DNA of 64,000 nt from Achromobacter sp. MYb9. Its GTDB lineage: Bacteria; Pseudomonadota; Gammaproteobacteria; Burkholderiales; Burkholderiaceae_B. The position numbers were made by a program, and so were the translations under genes. The notes under the pieces were generated by a model, which was not told where the DNA came from, ran no database searches, and saw nothing but the letters and a program-made list of their open reading frames with translations. Location: NCBI RefSeq assembly GCF_002975275.1, contig NZ_PCOQ01000003.1, forward strand, positions 1 to 64,000, given 5' to 3'. Positions 16,806-25,192 of the stretch are shown piece after piece. Position 1 is the stretch's first letter; each line of letters starts with the position of its first letter.

Positions 16806-17069
16806 ATGTCCGTTCAGGAGGCCATCGAGCATCCGCGCATGTTGGCTCGTGGGAATTCGTTTGAGATGGGAAGTACGGTGCCGGAATCGATCTGGGCTGC
16901 GCTACGCGAGAAGGGACATTTTCCCACCGTCTCGCCCAATCCGCTGGGTACGTGCCACGCGATATGGGTTGACCATCGCCGTGGCGTCTACGTCGGCGGC
17001 TCCGAGTGGCGCGACCTGCATCCGGATTGCACCTCTGGAGGTTCGATTTCCTGTGTCAAGTCAGGGTGA
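16806..17069 (+). pseudogene. Gamma-glutamyltransferase C-terminal fragment
   Basis: The frame encodes MSVQEAIEHPRMLA, NSFEMGSTVPESIWAALREK and LGTCHAIWVDHRRGVYVGG, which corresponds to the last 80 or so residues of the small subunit of gamma-glutamyltransferase (the region of active-site loops after the catalytic Thr). The start and the catalytic Thr are missing and the end runs out of homology, so it cannot be functional. It is not a copy of the intact enzyme at 17171-18808: their C-termini differ clearly. The fragment runs toward that gene. Confidence 0.6.
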
Positions 17070-17170
17070 CGCGCCGTTCTCCCCCGAATGGAGCCGTTGC
17101 TTGCTTCTAGCGACGCAAGGCGCCCGACCGGCATACGACGCCGTCCTGGTTCGGCATTGGCCATGCCGGC

Positions 17171-18808
17171 CTAACGCTGCGGCTGCATCACCTGTAGCGC
17201 CACACCATCCCGCTGGGGATCGGCGCCGCCTTGAAACGCGTCGCCTGCCCGCAGCACCAGATGCGGTGCGGCGAAGGCATAGCTCAGATGCGATCGAGTC
17301 ACGGTCTGGCCCTGGGCGGTGAGCGGGTCGGTCACATAACGCGGAATACGGTTGGAGACTTCAACCGCGTTGCTGGTCACCGAAATGCGCGGGCTGGCCA
17401 CGGCTTCGAGCGCGGTCATGCCAAAGTCGACAAGATTGACCACGGTCTGGGTCAGGGCCGAGGGAATCGCTGTGCCGCCGGGTGCGCCCAAGGCGGCGTG
17501 TACCTGGCCATCTCGAAACAGCAGCACCGGGCACTGCGAGCTGGTGCGGCGCTTGCCCGGACCGATCGAGGCCGGCCGGCCCGGACGCGGATCGAAACCG
17601 CTGAGCAACCCGTTGTAGAGGAAACCCAACCCGTCGGTGATGATGCCCGAGCTGGTGCCCAGGCTATGGGTAAGCGTGGCGGCGTTGCCCTGGGCGTCGA
17701 TGACGCAGACTTGGGTGGTGTCGCGAGGCTCGGGCGGCAGGCCGGGCGAAAGCCGCGTGACGTCGGCGCGGACCTGTGCGCGGATACGCCCGGCAAGGGC
17801 CGCCGCATGTTCTTGCGACAGCAGGTGGTCGAGCGGCACGGGCACGAAATCGGGATCGCCCACATGGGTGTCTTTGTCGATCGTGACCCATTTCAACGTT
17901 TCGGCCAGCAGCTGCAGATACTGCGCGCTGTTGTGGCCAAGGGCCGCCACGTCGAAGTTCGCCAGCACATGCAGCGCCTGGATCAATGTCACGCCGCCGG
18001 CCGGAGGCGGAAAGCCCGCGACGCGCCAGCCGCGGTAGTCGCCCCATATGGGCGCAACCTCGGTGACCTGATAGTTGTTCAGGTCTTCCGCCGATAGCAG
18101 GCCGCCGTGCGCACGCATGTCGGCGACGATGCGGTCGGCGATTTCGCCATGGTAGAAGTCGCCCGCGCCCGCCCGAGCCAGATGTTCGAGCGTCGCGGTC
18201 AGGTCCGGGTTGCGCAGCCGCTCGCCGGGTCGCTTGAATACGCCATCCTGCCCCAGGTAGACGGCGCGGCCGGTCGCCGTCAGCGCCAGCCTGCGGTTCG
18301 TTTCGAGCATGCCGCCCCGGGCGCGGTCCAGCGCTCCGTATTGGTACATGTGGGGCCGCACCACTACGCCGTCGCGGGCATGCGCCAGCGCAGGCTCCAG
18401 CGCGTCGGTGAATGACCAGGTGCCGTAGCGTGACAGGGCGTGCGCCAGTCCGGCCAGGGTTCCGGGCGTGCCGATGGACTGATAGCCCGCTTCGTTCACG
18501 TTGCCTGCGACTACGAAGGCATAGCCATCGGGTGTTTCGTTGACTTGCAGGCCGGCCCAGATGTCCGGCCGTGCGGCGGCTGGTGCGCGGGCGCAGAAAT
18601 CAACGCAGGTATGGACGCCGCGGTCGGGCATGGCAATCTGCAACGTGCCGTAGCCGGCGATGCCCGCCATCAGCGGGTCGACCACGCATTGCGTGAACGC
18701 CGCGGCCACGGCCGCGTCCACGGCATTGCCGCCCTCCATCAGCACACGGGCGCCGGCTTCCGCGGCCTCGGGCTGTGCCGCGGAGATCATGGCGGCGCGC
18801 TTAGTCAT
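17171..18808 (-). CDS. Gamma-glutamyltransferase family Ntn-hydrolase
   Basis: The 545-residue protein shows the GGT layout: the N-terminal EGGNAVDAAVAAAFTQCVVDP block, SIGTPGTLAGLAHAL, and the autoprocessing site at DTTQVCVIDAQGNAATLTHS, where Thr364 is the expected nucleophile, followed by the small subunit. There is no signal peptide, unlike the periplasmic Escherichia coli enzyme, so it probably acts in the cytoplasm on gamma-glutamyl amides or similar acylamides. It overlaps the serine hydrolase gene by eight bases and belongs to the same leftward operon, which also has a Bug receptor at the head. This suggests breakdown of an imported amide or peptide. Confidence 0.87.
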   Translation of the reverse strand: MTKRAAMISAAQPEAAEAGARVLMEGGNAVDAAVAAAFTQCVVDPLMAGIAGYGTLQIAMPDRGVHTCVDFCARAPAAARPDIWAGLQVNETPDGYAFVVAGNVNEAGYQSIGTPGTLAGLAHALSRYGTWSFTDALEPALAHARDGVVVRPHMYQYGALDRARGGMLETNRRLALTATGRAVYLGQDGVFKRPGERLRNPDLTATLEHLARAGAGDFYHGEIADRIVADMRAHGGLLSAEDLNNYQVTEVAPIWGDYRGWRVAGFPPPAGGVTLIQALHVLANFDVAALGHNSAQYLQLLAETLKWVTIDKDTHVGDPDFVPVPLDHLLSQEHAAALAGRIRAQVRADVTRLSPGLPPEPRDTTQVCVIDAQGNAATLTHSLGTSSGIITDGLGFLYNGLLSGFDPRPGRPASIGPGKRRTSSQCPVLLFRDGQVHAALGAPGGTAIPSALTQTVVNLVDFGMTALEAVASPRISVTSNAVEVSNRIPRYVTDPLTAQGQTVTRSHLSYAFAAPHLVLRAGDAFQGGADPQRDGVALQVMQPQR

Positions 18809-19994
18809 GGCGGGTTCCCGTCGCCTGGCGCAGCGCGGCGAAGAAGGCGTTCAGCTCGGCGTCGCGGTCGGGCTCGTTGACGCTGGCATAGCGCGGCTCG
18901 GGGTAGGCCGCCAGCTGCACCACGGCAAGCTCTGCCGCGGCGTCGATGAAGATGCGCTGGCCGGAGTGTCCCATGGCCATCATGGCGCCATCGTTACGCA
19001 GCCACCAGCTGTATCCATAGGCCGACAGCCCCAACGCGCGCCGATGGGCCGCATGCTGATCGGACGGTATGGCGAACGCCGGCGCCGACGATTGCGCAAC
19101 CCAGCCTTCCGGCAGGATGCGCCGGCCGTCGGCCATGCCGTCGTCCAGCACGAACTGGGCGAATCGGCCGATGTCCCGCAGCGCCATGCCCGCGCGGCTG
19201 CCGCCGATTTCCTGGCCATCGTCGGATTCCAGCGTGTAGTAGGCATCGAACTCCATGCCGCAGGGTTGCCAGATGCGTGCGGACATGTAGTCGGCCAGCG
19301 TACCGCCCGTCGCCGCGCTCAGCACGGCGCCCAGCAGATAGGTGTCTCCGGTGTTGTAGTGCCAGGCCGAACCGGCAGGATGGGCGCGGGGGCAGGCGCG
19401 CAACAGCGCCAGCACGCCGCCGGGCACCTTGTCGGCAAGCGACTTGCTGTAGCGGTTCACATCCGATAGCTTGTCGGTGTAGTTCTCTTCCCAGGCGATG
19501 CCGGACGACATCGTGAGTAGATGGCGGATCGTCACGGCATCGTAGGCGCATTGCGCCAGCGCCGGCACGTAACGCGTTACGGGATCGTCCAGGCTGGCGA
19601 TCGCGCCGTCGTGCAGGGCGGCGCCGGCCAGCATTGCCGTCATCGACTTTACGGTGGACATGGTCGACCAGCGCTCGTGCGGCTGAAAGCCCAGCCCGTA
19701 GCGTTCCAGCACGATATGGCCGCGGTGGAGCACCAACAGGCCTGCCACGTTGTTTCGGTCCATCAGGTCGCTGACGCCTCGCGTCTCGCGGTCCAGGGTG
19801 TAGCGCACGTCGAGTTCAGGCGCGCGGGGCAGCGGTCGCGGATGCTCACCGCGGCGGATGGTACGGGTCGCGAACAGGCGGTCGACGATGCGGTAGCCAT
19901 AAGACTGCAGGCAGGGCGGCCAGAGCAGAAAATCCTCGCCGCGCGGCAAGTGTTCGACGGCCTGCGCCAGTGGCGGAGTATGGATGTCGTTCAT
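18801..19994 (-). CDS. Serine beta-lactamase-fold hydrolase (class C-like esterase)
   Basis: The 397-residue protein has the penicillin-recognising enzyme motifs: STVK (Ser113, Lys116), YNT (Tyr213-Asn214) and HSG near the C-terminus in place of KTG. This set fits class-C-type esterases, amidases and D-aminopeptidases rather than true beta-lactamases. No signal peptide is evident, which also speaks against a beta-lactamase. ATG at 19994 is preferred over the longer frame at 20033. It sits between the Bug receptor and GGT genes, so a role in cleaving the same imported amide or ester is plausible. Confidence 0.83.
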   Translation of the reverse strand: MNDIHTPPLAQAVEHLPRGEDFLLWPPCLQSYGYRIVDRLFATRTIRRGEHPRPLPRAPELDVRYTLDRETRGVSDLMDRNNVAGLLVLHRGHIVLERYGLGFQPHERWSTMSTVKSMTAMLAGAALHDGAIASLDDPVTRYVPALAQCAYDAVTIRHLLTMSSGIAWEENYTDKLSDVNRYSKSLADKVPGGVLALLRACPRAHPAGSAWHYNTGDTYLLGAVLSAATGGTLADYMSARIWQPCGMEFDAYYTLESDDGQEIGGSRAGMALRDIGRFAQFVLDDGMADGRRILPEGWVAQSSAPAFAIPSDQHAAHRRALGLSAYGYSWWLRNDGAMMAMGHSGQRIFIDAAAELAVVQLAAYPEPRYASVNEPDRDAELNAFFAALRQATGTRHD

Positions 19995-20012
19995 GGGTGT
20001 CTCGGAGAGGGC

Positions 20013-20031
20013 GCCGGGCATGCCGCCCGGC
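20013..20031 (-). terminator. Intra-operon GC hairpin
   Basis: GCCGGGC and GCCCGGC pair across a five-base loop in the short gap between the Bug receptor stop (20037) and the hydrolase start (19994). No U-run follows. It could protect the receptor transcript 3' end and raise receptor over enzyme levels. Confidence 0.35.
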
Positions 20032-20036
20032 ACGGA

Positions 20037-21053
20037 TCAGTCGTTGCGTATGCCCAGTCGCTTGACGATCGGGCCCCAGACATCGGCTTCCGTCTTCATG
20101 GATTGCGCGACCGACTCGGGGCCCAGGGCCTTGGGCGGGGTCATGTAGATCTCGTCCATCTGCTTGCGCGCCGCTTCATCCGCCCAGAACTTGCGCGTGG
20201 CGTCGGTCAAGCGGGCGACAATTTCGGGCGGCGTGCCCTTGGGCGCCATCAGGCCATACCATGCGTCGCCCGGAAAGCCCGACACACCGACCTCGGCGAT
20301 GGTGGGGACGTCCGGAAACTGCGCGACGCGGTCGGAGCCGAAGATCACCAGCGGCACGGCCTTGCCGGTCTTGACCTGCGGCACCGCGCCGGTGAGCGCA
20401 TCGGAGGTCAGGTCGATCTGCCCGCCAATAAGATCCATCATGGCCGGCGCGGCACCCTTGTACGGCACGTGCGACATCTCGATCTTGAAATGTTCGGCCA
20501 GGAAGGCCACGTTCAGGTGGGTGGAATTGCCAATCCCCGCGGAGCCATAATTCAGGCGCCCGGGATTCGCTTTGGCCTGCTTGACCAGATCATTCACCGA
20601 ACGTATGCCCGAAGCGGGGTTCGCCACCAGTACCTGGGAGGTTCCCGCGATCTTCGTGACGGGGTCGAAATCGCGAGTGGGGTTGTAGGTCAGGTGCGAA
20701 TAGGTGAATGGGTTGACCGACATATTCGACGTGCTGCCGAACAGCAGCGCATAGCCGTCCGCAGGCTGCTTGGCCACATAGGCGGCCGCGATGCTGCCGT
20801 TGGCGCCCGGTTTGTTCTCCACGACTACCGTGCCGCCAATGGCCTTGGAGGCATAGGCGGCCCAAGCGCGCGCCAGCGCATCGGCTGCGCCGCCGGCTGC
20901 GACGGGAACGTACACCGACACGGGGCGGACCGGCCAGTCGGCGGCGGTGGCGGGCATGGCAAAGGTCAGCGCGATGGCGCTGGCGGCTGCCAGCCCCGGC
21001 AAGCGTCGTAGAAGGGTAAAAGCCAACTGCGGGAAAGGTGAAACAGAGGCCAT
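20037..21053 (-). CDS. Bug-family (TctC) periplasmic binding protein 1
   Basis: The 338-residue protein has a signal peptide (core LAAASAIALTFAMPATA, cleavage before ADWPVRPVS) and the Bug family phrases VPVAAGGAADALAR, VVENKPGANGSIAA, DGYALLFG, VPYKGAAPAMMDLIGGQID and GLMAPKGTPPEIV. Bug proteins bind carboxylates, amides or amino acids in the periplasm. No TctA/TctB membrane genes are nearby, so it is an orphan receptor that may use a distant TctAB. Start ATG at 21053 follows GGAGCG. It heads the operon with the serine hydrolase and GGT, and is divergent from a LysR gene. Confidence 0.92.
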   Translation of the reverse strand: MASVSPFPQLAFTLLRRLPGLAAASAIALTFAMPATAADWPVRPVSVYVPVAAGGAADALARAWAAYASKAIGGTVVVENKPGANGSIAAAYVAKQPADGYALLFGSTSNMSVNPFTYSHLTYNPTRDFDPVTKIAGTSQVLVANPASGIRSVNDLVKQAKANPGRLNYGSAGIGNSTHLNVAFLAEHFKIEMSHVPYKGAAPAMMDLIGGQIDLTSDALTGAVPQVKTGKAVPLVIFGSDRVAQFPDVPTIAEVGVSGFPGDAWYGLMAPKGTPPEIVARLTDATRKFWADEAARKQMDEIYMTPPKALGPESVAQSMKTEADVWGPIVKRLGIRND

Positions 21054-21125
21054 GACGTAACGCTCCAGGAGAAGTCGGTCGGTTAAGTTCCCGAATTCTA
21101 GGTAGGCAGTTCCATGACGTCCAAT

Positions 21126-21164
21126 GCATAATCTGTCATCTAGTCATAATCGCCGCGTCATAAT
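21126..21164. promoter_or_regulatory. Repeated CATAAT boxes in divergent promoter region
   Basis: Between the Bug gene and the LysR gene, CATAAT occurs at 21127, 21145 and 21159; the last two are within the eight-base repeat GTCATAAT, spaced by 14 bases. They are candidate regulator sites and -10 elements. LysR boxes normally follow T-N11-A symmetry, which I could not define exactly here. Confidence 0.35.
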
Positions 21165-21176
21165 GTTGAGATCGCG

Positions 21177-22088
21177 ATGAACCTGCAACAGCTTGAGCAT
21201 TTTCTCGTTTTGGTGGAAACGCGGTCTTTCAGCCGTGCAGCGGCCAAATTGCACCTGACGCAACCAGCGCTGAGTCGCAGCATCCATGCGCTGGAAGAAG
21301 CCGTGGGCGGGCGCTTGCTGGAGCGCGACAAAGGGAAAACACTGACGGCGCTGGGCGAACTGGCCCTTGTGCGGGCGCGCCGCATCCGGGTCGAGCTGGC
21401 GGAATTGTGCCGCAGCGCCACGCTGCTGGCCGACTATGCCGGCGGCTCGGTGCGGCTGGGCCTGGGCCCCACGCCGACCGCCATCCTGTCTTTGCCACTG
21501 CTGCGCGAAATGATGCAGCGTTATCCCGCGGTCAAGTTGTTGCTCAGCGGGGGCACGCCCGAGATGCAACTGCAGGAACTGCGGGATGGCGCCGTGGATG
21601 CCCTGGTGGTGCACCGTAATCACATTCCGGCGGATCCCGATCTGCACTTGCGCTTCTTTCCCCGCACGCCGCTCGGTTTCGTTGTTCGCGCCGGCCATCC
21701 CCTGGCCTCGGAAAGCGCGCTGCAATTCGAGGCCTTGCGCCGCTACGCGGTGGCGGCCAGTGGCCGCGCCATGAGCGACGAGGTGATGCATCGCCTGAAC
21801 GCCTACTTCGGGCCTCCAGTGCATTTTGTCGAGGCTATCCAATATCAGTCGAACGATATCCGGGCGCTGGTCGATTTGGTCCGCACGAGCGATACGGTAT
21901 TTTTTGGCGTGCTGCAGGTCGCGCAGCCCATGATCCAGCGTGGCGAGCTGGTGCATATCGACATGCGGCCGGCGCTGGAGCTGTCATCGCAATTCGTATT
22001 CGTGACACTGGAAGGCAAGACGCTGCCGCCGGCCTTGCTGGTGTTGCGCGAGCTGTGCACGGAATACATGTCCGGCCCAGCGGATTGA
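21177..22088 (+). CDS. LysR-type regulator divergent from Bug/GGT operon
   Basis: The 303-residue regulator has the N-terminal winged helix-turn-helix (MNLQQLEHFLVLVETRSFSR to ALSRSIHALEEAVGGRLLER) and a periplasmic-binding-like effector domain from about residue 90. Divergent arrangement with the 20037-21053 receptor gene, with 123 bases between, is the classic LysR layout, so it probably controls the receptor, serine hydrolase and GGT and represses itself. The effector would be the compound imported by that system. Start ATG 21177 has a weak GAG upstream. Confidence 0.9.
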   Translation: MNLQQLEHFLVLVETRSFSRAAAKLHLTQPALSRSIHALEEAVGGRLLERDKGKTLTALGELALVRARRIRVELAELCRSATLLADYAGGSVRLGLGPTPTAILSLPLLREMMQRYPAVKLLLSGGTPEMQLQELRDGAVDALVVHRNHIPADPDLHLRFFPRTPLGFVVRAGHPLASESALQFEALRRYAVAASGRAMSDEVMHRLNAYFGPPVHFVEAIQYQSNDIRALVDLVRTSDTVFFGVLQVAQPMIQRGELVHIDMRPALELSSQFVFVTLEGKTLPPALLVLRELCTEYMSGPAD

Positions 22089-22146
22089 CCTGCGCGGCGA
22101 TCGCCTGTCGTCAATGCGCCGTCGGCGCAGGCGAGACGAGCCTGCC

Positions 22147-22314
22147 TTACGCCGTCGGCAAGAATGCCAACGCGGCAAGCACCGCCAGACCGGTACAGAG
22201 CGGTATATGCGAGGCCTTGAAGTAATTCGCCGCTGGGGACCGTGGCGCGCCGCTGTTGGCAAGGGCCATGGACGCGTCGGGCTGATAAGCAGAATCTTTC
22301 ATTTCGTGGGGCAT
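22147..22314 (-). CDS. Possible 55-residue single-helix membrane peptide
   Basis: The gap 22089-22399 between two rightward genes contains a leftward frame of 55 codons from ATG 22314 to TAA 22147. Its product has a polar N-terminus (MPHEMKDSAYQPDASMALAN) and a C-terminal hydrophobic helix (IPLCTGLAVLAALAFLP). Third-position GC is moderately high, as in neighbouring genes, but no ribosome site is evident and I know no homologue. It may instead be a chance frame or the N-terminal relic of a permease. Confidence 0.25.
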   Translation of the reverse strand: MPHEMKDSAYQPDASMALANSGAPRSPAANYFKASHIPLCTGLAVLAALAFLPTA

Positions 22315-22399
22315 TTTTGATTACTGGCGGCTGCGAGCCACATGCTACTTTTTCCCGGCATTTCAAAGACTAATCGATAAATCAAGGGAACAAGGCATC

Positions 22400-23425
22400 A
22401 TGAATGCGATACACGGAAAGCGCGCACCCGCGCGGCAGCCGCGCGCTACGCGCCGGGGCGTCCTGGCGGCGGCAATGGCGCTTTGCGCCAGCCTGCTGGC
22501 GGGCGGCCAGGCTTGGGCGGCGTCCGATTACCCGGCGGGCAAGCCGATCAACCTGGTCGTGCCGTTTCCGGCCGGCGGCGGCACCGACTTCATCGGCCGC
22601 CTGCTGGCGGCGGAATTGGGCAAGATCCTGCAGACCACCGTCGTGGTCGAGAACAAGGGCGGCGCCAACAGCAATATCGGCACGGCCTACGTAACGCAGG
22701 CCAAGCCGGACGGCTACACGCTCCTGCTGTCCGGGGTCGGCATGGCCACCAATCAGTCGCTGTACAGCCGGTTGCCGTATCGGCTAGAGCAGCTCGACCA
22801 GATCGCCATCCTGGCGTACGGGGTGGACGTGCTGGTGACGTCGCCCACTTTCCCCGCCAAGAGCTACGCGGAATTCGTGGAGATGGTGCGCAAGGAACCC
22901 GGAAAATATTCCTATGCCTCGTCGGGCAACGGCACCTCGGGCCATCTGGGCATGGAAATGTTGAAGATGCGGGCCAAGCTGGACATGATGCACGTGCCTT
23001 ATAACGGCGGTTCGGCGGCCATCAACGACGTACTGGCCGGCCGCGTCGATACCCTGTTCTTGAACCAGGACACGGTGCTGCCGCATGTACGGGCAGGCAA
23101 GCTGCGGGCGTTGGCTATCGGCAGCGCCGAGCGCAATCCGGTGTATCCGGACACGCCCACGCTGGCCGAAAGCGGGCAGCCTGGCTTCTCATCGGAATAC
23201 TGGTTCGGACTGAGCGCGCCGGCGGGCTTGCCCGACGAGGTGTTCCAGAAGCTGTTCGAGGCGACGGGCAAGGCCATGCAGTCGCCGCAGATCCGCGAGA
23301 AACTCGGTGCGGTGGGGCTGGTGATCCCGACCCTGACCGATAAGGACCAGTACGCCACGCTGGTCAAGCGCGAGGTCGAGAAATGGGGCGAGGTCGTGCG
23401 CGCCTCCGGCGCCAGGATCGATTGA
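22400..23425 (+). CDS. Bug-family (TctC) periplasmic binding protein 2
   Basis: The 341-residue protein has a basic N-terminus, a signal core (GVLAAAMALCASLLAGGQAWA) and the Bug motifs VVPFPAGGGTDFIGRLLA, VVENKGGANSNIGTAYV, PDGYTLLLSG, VPYNGGSAAINDVLAGRVD and GLSAPAGLPDEVF. ATG 22400 follows an AAGG site. No membrane subunits adjoin it. Its closest partners are the LysR gene converging from the right and, beyond it, the RraA/amidase genes, so the ligand may be an amide or carboxylate handled by that group; this is inference from proximity only. Confidence 0.92.
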   Translation: MNAIHGKRAPARQPRATRRGVLAAAMALCASLLAGGQAWAASDYPAGKPINLVVPFPAGGGTDFIGRLLAAELGKILQTTVVVENKGGANSNIGTAYVTQAKPDGYTLLLSGVGMATNQSLYSRLPYRLEQLDQIAILAYGVDVLVTSPTFPAKSYAEFVEMVRKEPGKYSYASSGNGTSGHLGMEMLKMRAKLDMMHVPYNGGSAAINDVLAGRVDTLFLNQDTVLPHVRAGKLRALAIGSAERNPVYPDTPTLAESGQPGFSSEYWFGLSAPAGLPDEVFQKLFEATGKAMQSPQIREKLGAVGLVIPTLTDKDQYATLVKREVEKWGEVVRASGARID

Positions 23426-23438
23426 TCAGCATGATCCG

Positions 23439-23456
23439 GGGGCCGCGCGCGGCCCC
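23439..23456. terminator. Bidirectional terminator candidate between Bug 2 and LysR
   Basis: GGGGCC GCGCGC GGCCCC is a perfect 18-base palindrome in the 37-base gap between two convergent genes, followed by TTC on the + strand. Strong GC stem with a short T-run, so intrinsic termination is plausible in either direction. Confidence 0.55.
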
Positions 23457-23462
23457 TTCGCA

Positions 23463-24377
23463 TTACGCCGGGCTTTGTGCCGGCACCAGGAAATTCAGCC
23501 GCGTCAGCGTGTCGCGGGTGATATCCACGATGGAATCGATGTGCGCGCCGTGGGCGGCCGTCAGATAGGAAATATAGAAGCCGGCGGGCGGAATCGGCGG
23601 ATCGCTGGGTAATGCCTGCAGCACGCCCATGGCCAGCATGTCATGCAGCAGCGGCACCGGCAGGATGCCGATCGCGTGGCCCGCGCCAATCAGCCGCGAG
23701 ATCAGCGCCAGCGAATTGGTGGTGCTGAGTCCGGTCATGTCTACCCCGCCGGTCGCCAGCCAGTCCTCCACCACGGTGTACAGCGTCGAGGGCGGCGAAT
23801 GCGTGGCGATGTGATGGCCGCGGGCATGTTCCGGCTGGAACGGGTCGGCGTTGATGCGCAGAGAAGGCGAGGCGACCCAGTGAAAGGGCATCCAGCCGAT
23901 GAACACATCGCTCACCGCCTCGCTGGTAGCGGGATTGGTCAGCAGCGCCATGTCCAGTTCGCCGGCATTGAGCATGCGGTTGAGCACGGAGCCCACATCC
24001 ACCGTCATCTCCAGCGCCAGCGAAGGATAGTGTTCCTTGAGCTGCGCGATGACCGCCGTCAGGCCGACGTTGGCGGAACATTCGTCTGCCCCCAGCCTTA
24101 ATTTCCCGCCAAGCTTTCTATCCTTGCCGAAGTGTTCGAGCTGCCGGCTGCTGTGCAACGCGGCTTCGGCGTGGCGCAGCGCCGCCTGGCCGGTATCGGT
24201 CAGCGAGATGCGTTGGCGCGAGCGGTCGAACAACTGCACGTCCAGCGTGTTTTCCAGTTCGCGGATGCGCGACGAAACGGCGGGTTGGGTGACGTGCAGA
24301 TGGCGCGCGGCGGCGTGGATGCTGCCGAGCTTGGCAGCCCAGTAGTAGGCCTCAAGCTGGCTAAGGGTTATCCGCAT
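23463..24377 (-). CDS. LysR-type regulator divergent from RraA/amidase/TRAP genes
   Basis: The 304-residue protein starts MRITLSQLEAYYWAAKLGSI and continues with a standard LysR helix-turn-helix (HVTQPAVSSRIRELENTLDV) and effector domain. It converges on the Bug 2 gene and is divergent from the RraA-like gene at 24491, so the 113-base gap 24378-24490, which is AT-rich in its left part, most likely holds its operator and both promoters. I infer control of the RraA, amidase and TRAP genes downstream. Confidence 0.9.
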   Translation of the reverse strand: MRITLSQLEAYYWAAKLGSIHAAARHLHVTQPAVSSRIRELENTLDVQLFDRSRQRISLTDTGQAALRHAEAALHSSRQLEHFGKDRKLGGKLRLGADECSANVGLTAVIAQLKEHYPSLALEMTVDVGSVLNRMLNAGELDMALLTNPATSEAVSDVFIGWMPFHWVASPSLRINADPFQPEHARGHHIATHSPPSTLYTVVEDWLATGGVDMTGLSTTNSLALISRLIGAGHAIGILPVPLLHDMLAMGVLQALPSDPPIPPAGFYISYLTAAHGAHIDSIVDITRDTLTRLNFLVPAQSPA

Positions 24378-24490
24378 GATAAGGAATGTCTTTCAAAGTG
24401 CCCGAAATTTTGATTATTTAGGCCGAATAGGTGCGTGCTACCTTTTTATTCACCGGGCCTTAGCCCTTTTCATTGTAGTGAAACCAGACG

Positions 24491-25192
24491 ATGTATCAGA
24501 TCAGTTCTTTGCCTCCGCAGGTGCCGCCTGATGATCTGGCGCTGTTGCAGCGGGCCGAGCCCGCGACAATCGGCCACTTCCAGGCCACCGGGTTCCTGCA
24601 CGCGGATATCCTTGCCCACAGCCGTGACGTGCGCGTGGCCGGGACGGCCGTGACGGTGCGCATGCCGGGCGTGGATGGCGGCATCCTGCACTATGCGATG
24701 GGCTGCGTGCGTCCGGGCGACGTGTTGGTGATCGACCGTTGCGGCGAAGCCGTGACCGCGGCGCTGGGTGGCGCCATGGCGTATGCCGCGCGGCAGGCGG
24801 GCGTCGCGGCGATTATCGTCGATGGGCGGGTGACGGACCTGGGAGAGCTGCGCCAGCATGGCGTGCCGGTGTGGTCCAAAGGGCCTTCCCCGGTGACGAC
24901 GCGGGTGCTGGGCCTGGAAGGCGAGTTTTGCGGCGACATCGTATGCGGCGGCGTGGCCGTGCGGGCAGGCGATGCCGTGCTGGCCGACGAGAACGGCGTG
25001 CTGATACTGCCTCGGCAGCACGTGCGCGCTGCGGCGCAACGCGCCATCGACTTCCAGACCCGGGAACAGACCACGCTGGCGCGCCTGCAAGGGGGCGAGA
25101 AGTTTCCGGACATCGTGGGTTCGCGCGCGATCATCGACCGGGCGATTGCCGCGGCGCGCGCGGCCGGTGCCGTGCAAGGAGTGGCGCAATGA
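24491..25192 (+). CDS. RraA/HMG-aldolase-like protein with altered active site
   Basis: The 233-residue protein has the RraA-like fold signature of HMG/CHA aldolases and oxaloacetate decarboxylases: a GTAVTVRM strand, PGDVLVID, GGAMAYAARQAGVAAIIVDG, and GVAVRAGDAVLADENGVLI. The class II aldolase motif is G-X20-R-D-X2-E/D. Here it reads G94-X20-T115-D116-X2-E119, so the catalytic Arg is Thr. Activity may be lost or changed, for example to a ligand-binding or different lyase role. The E. coli RraA function (RNase E inhibition) should not be assumed. Its stop overlaps the amidase start in ATGA. Confidence 0.8.
   Translation: MYQISSLPPQVPPDDLALLQRAEPATIGHFQATGFLHADILAHSRDVRVAGTAVTVRMPGVDGGILHYAMGCVRPGDVLVIDRCGEAVTAALGGAMAYAARQAGVAAIIVDGRVTDLGELRQHGVPVWSKGPSPVTTRVLGLEGEFCGDIVCGGVAVRAGDAVLADENGVLILPRQHVRAAAQRAIDFQTREQTTLARLQGGEKFPDIVGSRAIIDRAIAAARAAGAVQGVAQ

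Noticed and set aside
18801..19994. Antibiotic-resistance beta-lactamase
   Set aside because: Has STVK and YNT but HSG in place of KTG, no signal peptide and an operon with GGT and a Bug receptor; an esterase or amidase is likelier.
24491..25192. RNase E inhibitor RraA
   Set aside because: Operon with amidase and TRAP genes indicates metabolism; only the fold is shared.
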